Positions 27,921 through 36,746 of a stretch of 64,000 bases of DNA are shown here, one piece after another (within the stretch, counting starts at the first letter, position 1; the number at the start of each line of letters is the position of its first letter). This stretch comes from an uncultured Desulfovibrionaceae bacterium (GTDB lineage: Bacteria; Desulfobacterota; Desulfovibrionia; Desulfovibrionales; Desulfovibrionaceae): positions 62,001-126,000 of the forward strand of contig CASGAP010000012.1 in assembly GCA_949299515.1 (NCBI GenBank), written 5' to 3'. The notes below the pieces were generated by a model. It was given only the letters and a program-made list of their open reading frames with translations. It did no database searches and was not told where the DNA came from. Made by a program: the position numbers and the translations under genes.

Positions 27921-27945
27921 ATATTATTTTAAATTATTTTTTTTT

Positions 27946-28037
27946 CTTGGGGGAAATGATTTCCCCCAAGCCCCCTCATTACACGGAATTTGCGGAACCT
28001 TGCCGAAGTTTTCGGCTTCGGTTCCGTAAATTCCGTG
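27946..28037 (+). repeat. Dispersed structured repeat, copy B1 (short form)
   Basis: Arm 1 is a near-perfect palindrome (27946-27970) with 12-base arms around a single G, core GGGGGAAATGATTTCCCCC. After CCCCTCA comes arm 2: CACGGAATTTGCGG (27982-27995) pairs with CCGTAAATTCCGTG (28024-28037), one G-T pair, enclosing GCCGAA/TTCGGC. The sequence is related to copies A, C and D. It lies in the convergent gap between lon and the asparaginase gene (27888-28262). Confidence 0.85.
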
Positions 28038-28098
28038 AATAAAAGCGACTTAAAAAATCTTTTTCCCAAGCCAAAACAAAGTTTATAACGATTTGTTT

Positions 28099-28209
28099 AT
28101 GTTGATATTTTTTATAATTGCTGTAATCTATGGTATTAATTCGGAAACATACCCTAAAGATAATCCTAAAGCCTCTGAAAAAGGCTGTATCAAATTAAAA
28201 ATTATATAG
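28099..28209 (+). CDS. Possible 36-residue membrane peptide (doubtful)
   Basis: This is a short open frame between the two repeat halves. It begins MLIFFIIAVIYGI, a hydrophobic stretch that could span a membrane, and continues with a hydrophilic charged tail (NSETYPKDNPKASEKGC). The stop is a TAG at 28207-28209, just before the inverted repeat B2. No clear SD precedes the ATG. The composition looks more protein-like than the surrounding AT-rich DNA, but frames of this length occur by chance. Confidence 0.2.
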   Translation: MLIFFIIAVIYGINSETYPKDNPKASEKGCIKLKII

Positions 28210-28212
28210 TAT

Positions 28213-28243
28213 GAGGGGGACTGGGGGAAATCATTTCCCCCGG
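28213..28243 (-). repeat. Dispersed structured repeat, partial inverted copy B2
   Basis: Read on the minus strand this contains CCGGGGGAAATGATTTCCCCC then AGTCCCCCTC, the same arm 1 and linker as copies B1 and D. Arm 2 is missing. With B1 it frames a 175-base segment in inverted orientation, similar to the ends of a small inverted-repeat element. Confidence 0.7.
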
Positions 28244-28262
28244 ATAAAAAATAAAAAAATTA

Positions 28263-29237
28263 TTATTTCAAAAATGCAGCAGTTATTTTTTCTTTGTCGC
28301 CGATGCCGGCCGCAAGCAGAACAGCCAGTTTAATTCTGGCTTTTTTTGCGGAATAATCAAAAGCCGGTATGGCGCCGTATTCAATCAATTTTCCCAATCC
28401 GCCTTCAAAATCGTAGCAGGGCAGTACGCTCCCGTTGGCGCAGTCGGAACAAATTACTGCCAAACAGCCCGAAGCGGTCAGTTTCCGTATATTTTCCGCC
28501 AGCCGTGCGGTCACGTTTCCGCGGCCGAACGCTTCGATTACAACGGCACGGTATCCGTTTTGGACGTAAAACTGCAGGGCGTCGCCCATACAGCCGAGGC
28601 TGGCTTTGTAAATATCAATTTCGGGAACAGGCTGTATCGGTTCGTACAGTTCAAAAAAATTCGGTTTCTGCGGAATATGCACGTGCTTTCCGTCCACGGT
28701 GCCGAGCATTCCGTAATAAGGGGCGGTAAAAGCGTGCAGAAAATGCGTATGGTTTTTATGTACATATTTCGGCATATACAAAGCCTGATTGAACAGTACG
28801 GCAACTCCGATATCCTGTCCGCATAAGGCACTTACTGCCCGCAGCGCATCTTGCAGGTTGGCAAAGGCGTCCGTGCCTGTTTCCTCGCTGCCGCGCTGCG
28901 ATCCGGTAACAATAACAGGCTTATTATTCGGACAGCACAGACTTAAAAAATACGCGCTTTCCTCAAGCGTGTCTGTTCCGTGGGTTATTACCGCGCCCAG
29001 CGTATCCGGGCAAGTAAGAACTTTTTTCAGGTATGCAGCAATATCCAGGAGAATGTCAAAGGACATCAGCGAGCTGTCAATCGCCGCGGCATGATAATAA
29101 AACAGCGAACAGTTTTCCGGAATTTCGATTGCGGCTGTCAGTTTTTCCGCAGAAATTTTTCCCGGTTCGGAAAGGTTATGCTGATTTTTTTGTGCGGATA
29201 TGGTTCCGCCAGTGGTGATTATATGAATTTTATTCAT
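28263..29237 (-). CDS. ansA: L-asparaginase
   Basis: The 324-residue protein is a type I/II-like asparaginase hydrolysing asparagine to aspartate and ammonia. TTGGTISAQ holds the nucleophilic threonine and THGTDTLEE the second catalytic threonine, aspartate and lysine-region triad. No signal peptide is visible, which suggests a cytoplasmic enzyme. The frame stays open upstream of ATG 29237, but the conserved MNKIHIITTGGT begins there. The start overlaps the 3' end of the metallophosphoesterase gene by 8 bases, so both are in one minus-strand unit. Confidence 0.9.
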   Translation of the reverse strand: MNKIHIITTGGTISAQKNQHNLSEPGKISAEKLTAAIEIPENCSLFYYHAAAIDSSLMSFDILLDIAAYLKKVLTCPDTLGAVITHGTDTLEESAYFLSLCCPNNKPVIVTGSQRGSEETGTDAFANLQDALRAVSALCGQDIGVAVLFNQALYMPKYVHKNHTHFLHAFTAPYYGMLGTVDGKHVHIPQKPNFFELYEPIQPVPEIDIYKASLGCMGDALQFYVQNGYRAVVIEAFGRGNVTARLAENIRKLTASGCLAVICSDCANGSVLPCYDFEGGLGKLIEYGAIPAFDYSAKKARIKLAVLLAAGIGDKEKITAAFLK

Positions 29238-30096
29238 GGCTGTCCGCTTTTTGAGCGTCAGCGGCACTCTGAGTTTGGCCGGTTTCGATCAATTCATAGC
29301 TGGAAATTTTGGTACGCGGCGCATTTTCCCTGAAAAGACTGACTGACAGGGCTTTTCCGCTTTCATCGTCCAGTTCCATAAGCAGGCCGTTAAGCGCTCC
29401 CTGTCCCACGGCACGTTTGAAACTTGCCGGCCGCTTGCTTACAAAACGCTGTAAAACCGATTCAAAACTCATGCCCAGACAGGACAGTTCAACTCCGCAC
29501 ATACCTAAATCCGTCATATAGGCCGTGCCGTTCGGAAGAATTTGCGCATCTGCCGTCTGTACATGGGTATGCGTGCCGAAAACAGCGCTGACTTTGCCGT
29601 CAAGAGCAAATCCCATAGCTTTTTTTTCGCTTGTGGCTTCTGCATGAAAATCCACAAAACGAAAGACAACGTCATCGTCAAGAGAATTGACAAATTCATA
29701 AGCCGCCTGAAAAGGACAGGGCAGTGCGTCCATAAATGTCGTGCCCTGAATATTCAGCACGGCTATTTTTCTGCCGTCCGGCAAAAGAAAGACATTCGAG
29801 CCCCTCCCGGGTGCGGGAGCCGGGAAGTTCTGCGGCCTGAGCACTCTTTGTTCTTTATCGAAAGTGTCGTAGACTTCGCGGTTTTTCCAGCTGTGGTTTC
29901 CGCCCGTTATGCAGTCAACCTTGGCGTTTAATATGTCGTGTACGGTTGAAGCGGTCATGCCTACGCCGCCTGCACTGTTTTCACCGTTGGCAATAATAAA
30001 ATCAATGCCAAGCTCGCGTTTTAACGTAGGAATTCTTTCTTTTACGGCATTTCTTCCGATGCTGCCGCAAATATCACCAAGGGCTAACACTCTCAT
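29230..30096 (-). CDS. YmdB-type metallophosphoesterase (TIGR00282 family)
   Basis: The 288-residue protein has metal motifs GDICGSIGRN, NGENSAGG, GGNHSWKN and GTHTHVQTAD, which place it in the family of Bacillus YmdB, a phosphodiesterase acting on 2',3'-cyclic nucleotides. About 260 residues suffice for the fold. The C-terminal 25 residues are a Gln/Ala/Asp-rich tail (TQSAADAQKADSHE) likely to be flexible. The function in this organism is unknown. It is the first gene of the unit with the asparaginase. Confidence 0.9.
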   Translation of the reverse strand: MRVLALGDICGSIGRNAVKERIPTLKRELGIDFIIANGENSAGGVGMTASTVHDILNAKVDCITGGNHSWKNREVYDTFDKEQRVLRPQNFPAPAPGRGSNVFLLPDGRKIAVLNIQGTTFMDALPCPFQAAYEFVNSLDDDVVFRFVDFHAEATSEKKAMGFALDGKVSAVFGTHTHVQTADAQILPNGTAYMTDLGMCGVELSCLGMSFESVLQRFVSKRPASFKRAVGQGALNGLLMELDDESGKALSVSLFRENAPRTKISSYELIETGQTQSAADAQKADSHE

Positions 30097-30227
30097 ATTG
30101 TATCCTGATATTTTTCGCTTTGCTTAGAATGCATAAATATAAAATTTTCGTCAAGAAGTGTTTTTATTCATGTTGCATTTTGTCAAAAAAAGCGTACAGT
30201 ACGGCTATTCTGAAAAAAGGTTCGTTC

Positions 30228-31130
30228 ATGCTTGATCAGACACAAAAAAATTTTTTACTGGGCAATGTGCTGGCTTTGCTGTCCACAATTATTTGGGCCG
30301 GCAATTTTATAGCCGCAAAAATACTTGCCGGTGAATATACTGGGCTTGAAATGAGTTATTGGCGCTGGCTTTTTGCGGTGATTTTTACGTTTCCTTTTGC
30401 CGCAAAATATCTCAATAAAGATTTTTGCGCTGTAAAAAAAGAATGGAAGCTTATGCTGCTGTATGGGGTTTTAGGGTGTTTCATCAGCAATTATTTGTTT
30501 TATAACGCTCCTCATACGGCACCTGCGGTAGATATGACCATTTTAATGGCCACATCACCGCTTATCATGATGTTCCTTGCCTGGGCATTTTTTAAAGACA
30601 AAATCAATATTGTCTGGATATTGGGTTCCGCTTTGGCGCTTGCAGGTGTATTTATGCTTGTTGCAAAAGGAAATTTGGATATATTGCACAATTTTGATTT
30701 TACTGCAGGGCACTTTTGGACATTGGGCTGTTCACTTTGTTTTGCCTTATATTCCGTCAGTATGCGTTTTTTTAAAGCAAAAATCCATATTTCTGTTTTT
30801 TTGGAAACAACCTTCGTCATTGCATTTATTACAAGTTTGTTTGTCTGCCTGCTTTTTAAGCATGAACTGCCGGTTATGCATAATTTTGACCATTTAGGGG
30901 CATTTTTCTATATCGGCGTATGCGCTTCCTTTTTGGCGTTCATCTGCTGGAACCGGGCCATTGAACTGATAGGCGCGGTACGGGCAGGCATTATTTATTA
31001 TCTTGTGCCGGTATTCGGGTCCTTTTTTGCCGTTGTGCTTATCGGCGAACAAATTAATGCCGTACAGATTGCGGGAGGAGCCATGGTTTTGGGCGGCGTT
31101 GTTATCTGTACGTTTTTCAAAAACCGTTAG
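30228..31130 (+). CDS. EamA/DMT family transporter
   Basis: The 300-residue protein is almost entirely hydrophobic with ten predicted membrane helices and two EamA repeats, for example TIIWAGNFIAAKIL at the start of the first. Members export amino acids or other small metabolites; the substrate cannot be told. The frame stays open upstream, but ATG 30228 has AAAAAAGG before it and starts just ahead of the first membrane helix. The last 4 bases overlap the stop of the convergent HD gene. Confidence 0.88.
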   Translation: MLDQTQKNFLLGNVLALLSTIIWAGNFIAAKILAGEYTGLEMSYWRWLFAVIFTFPFAAKYLNKDFCAVKKEWKLMLLYGVLGCFISNYLFYNAPHTAPAVDMTILMATSPLIMMFLAWAFFKDKINIVWILGSALALAGVFMLVAKGNLDILHNFDFTAGHFWTLGCSLCFALYSVSMRFFKAKIHISVFLETTFVIAFITSLFVCLLFKHELPVMHNFDHLGAFFYIGVCASFLAFICWNRAIELIGAVRAGIIYYLVPVFGSFFAVVLIGEQINAVQIAGGAMVLGGVVICTFFKNR

Positions 31131-31891
31131 CAGTCAAGTTCCCGTTCAATGAGTTTTACAAAAGTTTGGGTTTGGCTGTCTTTGGGCAGTGAATGCAAAA
31201 TTTGCAAAAAATACCGCTGTTCCTTTAAAATTTCTCTGCTTTTTCTAAAATATAAGGAGTACAGCCAGCCGCAGAGCAAAATTTTAAAATCGTTTTCGTA
31301 AACAAGATCCGTATATTTAATAATCTGTTTATTGATAGCCTGCTGCAGTATGGACGCGGTATATGCCCGGGGATCATTTTTTACATGAAGCATGACGCTG
31401 TCTTTTTCCGGAAGACTTTGCGTAAAGTTCTGCGCCATTATGTATAAAATATCCAGTTTGTCCGCATCACGGATTATCTGACAGAGCTGTGTATATTCAT
31501 GCGGCAGTTTTTGAGGCAGTTCCAAACTGTTATGTAGAATAACTGCGGCAAGCACTTTTTTCCGGATATGTTTGGGTTCCGCAAGAAACGGTTCATGCCG
31601 TTTTAAAATCCTGACAGCCAAATGAGCATGGTTTTCGCTTTTCTTATCCACAAAAGTTTTGTATTTTTCGTATTGGATAAAACGGCCGATATCATGATAT
31701 AAAGCAATAAGCTGGGCACAGTAGGCATCTTCTTCGTTTAGGCCGCAGGCAGACAATAATTTAATGGTATTGGCAACAACCCGGAATGTATGCTCTTTTT
31801 TTAACTGCAGACAGGGTTCTGCCGATTTTTGGATAAAAGAATCTGCATAGCGCAGAAAACTTTGTTCGTGCAGCGGATACAAATTATTCAT
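31127..31891 (-). CDS. HD domain phosphohydrolase
   Basis: The 254-residue protein has the HD signature (HTFRVV..., LYHDIGR, then HAHLAVR and ILHNSLE), in the order H...HD...H...D expected for a metal-dependent phosphohydrolase of the YfbR/RelA-like HD superfamily. The substrate is unknown; a nucleotide is likely. There is no SD before ATG 31891, and the upstream small gene stops 5 bases away, so translation probably depends on that upstream frame. It is convergent with the EamA gene. Confidence 0.82.
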   Translation of the reverse strand: MNNLYPLHEQSFLRYADSFIQKSAEPCLQLKKEHTFRVVANTIKLLSACGLNEEDAYCAQLIALYHDIGRFIQYEKYKTFVDKKSENHAHLAVRILKRHEPFLAEPKHIRKKVLAAVILHNSLELPQKLPHEYTQLCQIIRDADKLDILYIMAQNFTQSLPEKDSVMLHVKNDPRAYTASILQQAINKQIIKYTDLVYENDFKILLCGWLYSLYFRKSREILKEQRYFLQILHSLPKDSQTQTFVKLIERELDC

Positions 31892-31896
31892 AAAAA

Positions 31897-32076
31897 TCAG
31901 ATATTATTTTTTGTGTCGGAACCGTTTTCGTCATCAATGTTTTTCCACAGGTTTTTTCTGAAAATTCCTTTGGGGCCGTATAAAAACCGCAGAAAAAAAA
32001 TAAATGCGAAACAAATGGCAAACATAAGAAGCATGGTTGCTGCTTTTGTTCCGACAATTCCATTAAAAATATCCAT
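31897..32076 (-). CDS. Small single-span membrane protein (59 residues)
   Basis: The frame begins at ATG 32076, 5 bases after GGAG, and ends in TGA at 31899-31897. It encodes a short N-terminus, a hydrophobic segment at about residues 13-33 (MLLMFAICFAFIFFLRFL), then a basic region (GPKGIFRKNLWKN) and an acidic tail (IDDENGSD). The ideal SD, the transmembrane/positive-inside pattern and the coupling with the HD gene support a real gene. I do not recognise the family. Function unknown; it may anchor or regulate the HD protein. Confidence 0.7.
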   Translation of the reverse strand: MDIFNGIVGTKAATMLLMFAICFAFIFFLRFLYGPKGIFRKNLWKNIDDENGSDTKNNI

Positions 32077-32189
32077 AATACTCCGACCTGTTGATATGTA
32101 ACGATTTTTTCAAAAAGCTTTCTGAATGTCAAGCATTATTGCACTTGAAAAAAATATTGTTTTGCCGTAAATACTGACGAGGAGTTCAT

Positions 32190-35100
32190 ATGTCTTTTGT
32201 CCATTTACATTGCCATACAGAATACAGTTTGCTTGACGGCGCTATCCGCATTAACGATCTTACCCAAAAAGCAAGCAGTCTCGGAATGCCTGCCGCGGCC
32301 ATTACCGATCACGGAAATATGCACGGCGCGGCGTATTTTTATATGTCCTGCAAAGACCACGGCATTATTCCCATTCTTGGCTGCGAAGTGTATGTTACCC
32401 ATGACCATAGGGACTGCACAAGCGAGCTTGCCAAAAAGCGGCACCACCTTATTTTGCTGGCACAGAACAAACAGGGATATCAAAACTTGATTGAACTTGT
32501 GAGCCGCAGTTTCTTGGACGGTTATTACTACAAACCCCGTGTGGACAAAGGCCTGCTGAAAAAATACAGTGACGGCATAATCGCGCTTTCAGCCTGTATT
32601 GCCGGAGAAATTCCGCGTACGCTGCTCGGCAACAATGCCTTTATTCAAGGCGGCGGAACTTTTAAAGACGCCGTTGCCATAGCCAATGAATACGCAGCCA
32701 TGTATCCGGGCAGATTTTATTTGGAAGTGCAGTCCAACACTCTGCCCGAACAAAATATGGTGAACAACCGCATATACGAACTTGCGCACGAAACCAAGCT
32801 TCCTCTTGTGGCGACCAACGATTGCCATTACTTAAACAGCGAGGACGTGGAAGCCCACGACATACTTCTGTGCGTACAGCAGCAGCGCACGGAATTTGAC
32901 GAAAACCGCTGGAAATTCGACGCAAAAGATTTGTATTACAAAACACCGGAAGAAATGACGGCTTCTTTCAAAGATTATCCCGAAGCCATTGAAAACACCC
33001 TGAAAATTGCCGATGAATGCAAAGGATTGGAAATACAGTTAAAAACTCCGCCTTACCATTTTCCCATTTATGAACTTCCTGAAGGCATGACTCTTGAAAC
33101 GGAATTCAGAAAACTTGCGCGCGAGGGGCTGGAAAAACGCATAGAAAAGCACCCGAAACGCGATACCCTCGATATTCAGCTGTATAAAGACCGTTTGGAA
33201 ATGGAGCTTGACGTTATCTGCGGCATGGGATTTCCGGGCTATTTCCTTATTGTGCAGGATTTTATCAACTGGGCAAAAAACAAAGGCATACCCGTAGGCC
33301 CCGGCCGCGGTTCTGCCGCGGGCTCTTTGGTTGCGTGGTCACTGCGCATAACCAACCTTGACCCTATTCCGTACAACCTCTTTTTTGAACGTTTTCTGAA
33401 CGTGGAACGTGTGTCCATGCCCGATATCGACGTTGACTTCTGCGAAGACAGACGTCTCGAAGTTGTGGATTACGTATCCAACAAATACGGCAAGGATAAA
33501 GTTGCGCAGATCGCCACGTTCGGAAAAATGAAAGCAAAAGCCGTTATCCGCGACGTAGGCCGCGCAATCGGCCTTTCCTTTCAGGATACAAGCCGCATAT
33601 GCAAAATCCTCGGTGACGATTTGGGCATAACCTTGGAAAAAGCACTGGCAAACAACAGGGAGTTTAAAGAAGAATACGAAAAAAACGCTTCTTCAAAACG
33701 TCTTATCGACATTTGCCTGCGTTTGGAAGGGCTTTCCCGCCATGCTTCCACCCATGCCGCGGGCGTGGTTGTTTCCGACAAGCCCATGTATGAATATCTT
33801 CCTATTTTTAAAGGAAAAAAAGACGAACTTGTTACGCAGTTCGATATGAAAATCGTTGAAAAAGTCGGACTGGTAAAATTTGACTTTTTGGGACTGCGCA
33901 CTATTACCCTGATCAATAAAGCCATCAAAAATATTGTGCGCCAGGGGAAAACCGCCCCTGATCTGGACACGCTGCCTTTTGACGATCCGCAGATTTACGA
34001 TCTGTACGCAAAAGGGGATACGGACGGCGTTTTTCAGGTGGAAAGCACGGGTATGCGCAAATATCTGCGTATGCTGCGGCCTACCTGCTTTGAAGACCTT
34101 ATCGCTATGCTTGCCCTGTACCGTCCCGGTCCGCTCAACTCCGGCATGGTGGACGAATTCTGCAAACGCAAGCATGGGGAAGTTGAAGTAACCTATCCGC
34201 TGCCTGAACTGGAAAAATGCCTCAAAGACACCTACGGTGTTATCGTGTACCAGGAACAGGTTATGCAAATTGCCCAGATTGTTGCCCAGTACACGCTTGG
34301 CGGCGCCGACCTTCTGCGCCGTGCCATGGGCAAGAAAAAACCGGAAGAAATGGCGCAGCAGCGCGGCATTTTCCTTGACGGTTCCGGAAAACGCGGCGTT
34401 CCCGAAGACAAAGCCAATGAAATTTTCGACCTTATGGAAAAATTTGCGGAATACGGCTTCAATAAGGCACACAGTGCCGCATATGCCGTAATTTCCTATC
34501 ATACTGCGTATCTGAAAAAATATTTCCCCGTGGAATTTATGAGTGCTCTGCTCAGTTCGGAAATAGGCAACCAGGACAAAATTCTGAAATATGTTGCCGT
34601 ATGCAATGAAATGAATATAAAAGTAAAGGCTCCGGACATTCAAAAAAGCCGCCGTGAGTTTACTCCCGACAACGACGCCATTATTTACGGGCTTGGCGGC
34701 GTAAAAACCGTCGGGGACGAAGCGATAAACGAAATAGTACGCAACAGGGAAGAAAACGGCCCGTACAAATCTTTTTATGATTTTTGCTGTCGCATTAACC
34801 TGCGCAAAGTGACCAAGCGAGTTTTGGAAAATCTGATCAAAGCAGGGGCGCTGGACTGTTTCGGCGTATCGCGCAACGGGCTTTTGGCAATTATGGACAC
34901 CGTTATTGCCAAAGTCGCCAAAAAGCAAAAAGAAAAGGAATCCAAACAAGTTTCCCTGCTGATGTTTGCGCCTGTTGACGACGACGGTTCTCTTGGCGGC
35001 GTGGGGTTTGAATGTCCGGAAAACAGGCTTCCGGAATGGACGGAAGAAGAAAAAATCAATTATGAAAAAGAAGCGCTGGGTTTTTACCTTACCTCACACC

Positions 35101-35717
35101 CCCTGCAGGCGTATATGGCGGATTTTGAGCGGCTCGGCGTCATTCCGCTTGAAGACGTGCGCAACATGGAAAGCAAAAGCCTTGTCAATGTTGCCGTGCT
35201 GGTAACGGGCATAAAGGAAATTATTACCAAAACCGGAAAAAAAATGGCTTTTATGCAGATCGAAGATTTGACAGGCCATGCGGAACTTATTATTTTCCCC
35301 AAAAAATACGAAGAGCTGAAGCAATATTTTTCCGACAATTCCAAAAATCTTTTCTTCCTTTCCGCCACCGTGGACAAAAATCAAGTTGAAGAAAACAACT
35401 ATGACGAAAACAAAGAAGAGGAAGAAGAAGCCAAAGTGGAAATAAAGCTTCTTGCTGAAAATATGATTCCGCTTCTGGAAGCCTGCGAAAACTGCAGCAA
35501 GGAAATAACCATAGATTTCGGTTCCAAGCCCATTACCAACAATATTTCGCTGTTTAAACAGATATTGCAGAAACATAAAGGCAATGCTCCTTTTTCGATA
35601 TATATGAAAGTGGATGAAGAGTATGTCTGCAAACTGCAGTTTAGCGAAGAATGGAAAGTTAAGGTAACTCCCGAATTTTACCGCGATATGCGGACATTAT
35701 GCGAAATAGAACAATAA
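32190..35717 (+). CDS. dnaE: DNA polymerase III alpha subunit
   Basis: This is the replicative polymerase at 1175 residues. Visible are the N-terminal PHP domain (HLHCHTEYSLLDGA, ITDHGNMHGA), the polymerase palm with GPGRGSAAGSL and MPDIDVDF (catalytic aspartates), the HhH region, the beta-binding region and an OB fold near residue 1000 (VTGIKEIITKTGKKM). GGAG lies just before ATG 32190. A possible promoter is TTGAAA at 32145 with TAAATA at 32168 (17-base spacing). queD follows after 9 bases. A run of acidic residues (KEEEEEAKVE) near residue 1075 forms a flexible loop. Confidence 0.97.
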   Translation: MSFVHLHCHTEYSLLDGAIRINDLTQKASSLGMPAAAITDHGNMHGAAYFYMSCKDHGIIPILGCEVYVTHDHRDCTSELAKKRHHLILLAQNKQGYQNLIELVSRSFLDGYYYKPRVDKGLLKKYSDGIIALSACIAGEIPRTLLGNNAFIQGGGTFKDAVAIANEYAAMYPGRFYLEVQSNTLPEQNMVNNRIYELAHETKLPLVATNDCHYLNSEDVEAHDILLCVQQQRTEFDENRWKFDAKDLYYKTPEEMTASFKDYPEAIENTLKIADECKGLEIQLKTPPYHFPIYELPEGMTLETEFRKLAREGLEKRIEKHPKRDTLDIQLYKDRLEMELDVICGMGFPGYFLIVQDFINWAKNKGIPVGPGRGSAAGSLVAWSLRITNLDPIPYNLFFERFLNVERVSMPDIDVDFCEDRRLEVVDYVSNKYGKDKVAQIATFGKMKAKAVIRDVGRAIGLSFQDTSRICKILGDDLGITLEKALANNREFKEEYEKNASSKRLIDICLRLEGLSRHASTHAAGVVVSDKPMYEYLPIFKGKKDELVTQFDMKIVEKVGLVKFDFLGLRTITLINKAIKNIVRQGKTAPDLDTLPFDDPQIYDLYAKGDTDGVFQVESTGMRKYLRMLRPTCFEDLIAMLALYRPGPLNSGMVDEFCKRKHGEVEVTYPLPELEKCLKDTYGVIVYQEQVMQIAQIVAQYTLGGADLLRRAMGKKKPEEMAQQRGIFLDGSGKRGVPEDKANEIFDLMEKFAEYGFNKAHSAAYAVISYHTAYLKKYFPVEFMSALLSSEIGNQDKILKYVAVCNEMNIKVKAPDIQKSRREFTPDNDAIIYGLGGVKTVGDEAINEIVRNREENGPYKSFYDFCCRINLRKVTKRVLENLIKAGALDCFGVSRNGLLAIMDTVIAKVAKKQKEKESKQVSLLMFAPVDDDGSLGGVGFECPENRLPEWTEEEKINYEKEALGFYLTSHPLQAYMADFERLGVIPLEDVRNMESKSLVNVAVLVTGIKEIITKTGKKMAFMQIEDLTGHAELIIFPKKYEELKQYFSDNSKNLFFLSATVDKNQVEENNYDENKEEEEEAKVEIKLLAENMIPLLEACENCSKEITIDFGSKPITNNISLFKQILQKHKGNAPFSIYMKVDEEYVCKLQFSEEWKVKVTPEFYRDMRTLCEIEQ

Positions 35718-35726
35718 GGAGAATAT

Positions 35727-36119
35727 ATGGCCCGTTCATTTTGGCAATTAACCGTAAGGGAAAGTTTTTCATCTGCCCATGCCCTGCGCAACTATCAAGG
35801 AAAATGCGAAAATATGCACGGACACAATTACCTTGCCGAGCTTGTGGTTGAAGGGGATAAACTTACCGAAGATACGGAGCTTGTGGCGGATTTTACCGTG
35901 CTGAAAAAAGTTCTGCGCGAAGAACTGCAAAAGCTTGACCACTGCGTTTTAAACGACACGCCGCCCTTTGACAAAATCAATCCTTCTTCGGAAAATATTG
36001 CCCGTTATTTGTGGAAATGCATAGAACCGCGGCTTAAAGAATATCCTGTAAAGCTTTACAGCGTCAGCATAAGCGAAAAAGCCGCCCAAACAGCCACATA
36101 CCGTGAAATTTGCGAATAA
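35727..36119 (+). CDS. queD: 6-carboxy-5,6,7,8-tetrahydropterin synthase QueD-like
   Basis: The 130-residue zinc enzyme converts dihydroneopterin triphosphate to carboxytetrahydropterin for queuosine biosynthesis. Zinc histidines are in FSSAHAL and HGHNY, the catalytic cysteine in GKCENMHGH, and the acid-base residues in LDHCVLND and SEKAAQ. An SD AGGAG precedes the ATG. It is likely expressed from the dnaE promoter. No other queuosine genes are nearby. Confidence 0.92.
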   Translation: MARSFWQLTVRESFSSAHALRNYQGKCENMHGHNYLAELVVEGDKLTEDTELVADFTVLKKVLREELQKLDHCVLNDTPPFDKINPSSENIARYLWKCIEPRLKEYPVKLYSVSISEKAAQTATYREICE

Positions 36120-36122
36120 GCC

Positions 36123-36746
36123 ATGCGTAACGTCATCTTACAGCCGTTTTACAGGGAACTGTATTTTAAAGTCGCTCAGTTTATTTTTTCCGACAACAGA
36201 ATACATTCCATTGCAGCCATTGAAAATATTCTGAAAGAAGAAGAAAATGCCGATGCCTGCGATTTTGCCAAAGCCTGTAAAAATTTTTCCCTGCCCGCAA
36301 CCATTGTGGACAAAGAATTTCAAATTCTGAGCCAAGGCGAAACGGTTTCGTGTTTTTCTTTAAATACCAATGATTACGATGTGGTTGTGTCGCTTTTTAA
36401 TTTGCATACGCTGACCAAAGAAGAACAAAAACGCTTTATCAGACAAATGCGCGAAACAGCTCCCAAAGCCATTTTTCTGGAATATGAAAATCCGGAAAGA
36501 AATATGGCGTATTTGGGCTTTCTGCCCGTTGCGGCAGGGCAGTATCTTACATTGGCTTATGACAGGCTGTTTAATGGCAAAAAAGAACAGCCGTTTGCCG
36601 CAGTAAAAGAATATTTTGCAAACGGTGCGCTGGAGGGTGTTTTGTTCGATTTGCCGCAAATTCTGCCAAATGCCAATGCGGCGGTTCTAAAACGCAAAAA
36701 TCTGGGAATAGGCGGTATCGGCCTGGCATACGTGGAATGGAATTAA
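36123..36746 (+). CDS. Class I methyltransferase-like protein
   Basis: The 207-residue protein resembles the C-terminal half of a Rossmann-type SAM methyltransferase: YDVVVSLFNLHTLTKEEQKRFIRQM fits strand 4-helix D and APKAIFLEYENPE strand 5. The glycine-rich motif I is not evident in the N-terminal region, where an acidic loop (ENADACDFAKAC) is found instead, so SAM binding is uncertain. It starts 3 bases after queD and shares the transcript. The stop overlaps that of the convergent exported protein by 4 bases. Confidence 0.55.
   Translation: MRNVILQPFYRELYFKVAQFIFSDNRIHSIAAIENILKEEENADACDFAKACKNFSLPATIVDKEFQILSQGETVSCFSLNTNDYDVVVSLFNLHTLTKEEQKRFIRQMRETAPKAIFLEYENPERNMAYLGFLPVAAGQYLTLAYDRLFNGKKEQPFAAVKEYFANGALEGVLFDLPQILPNANAAVLKRKNLGIGGIGLAYVEWN

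Noticed and set aside
33693-34949. A 418-codon open frame antisense to dnaE
   Set aside because: It mirrors conserved polymerase sequence, has no start signal, and shows no protein family. It is a shadow of dnaE.
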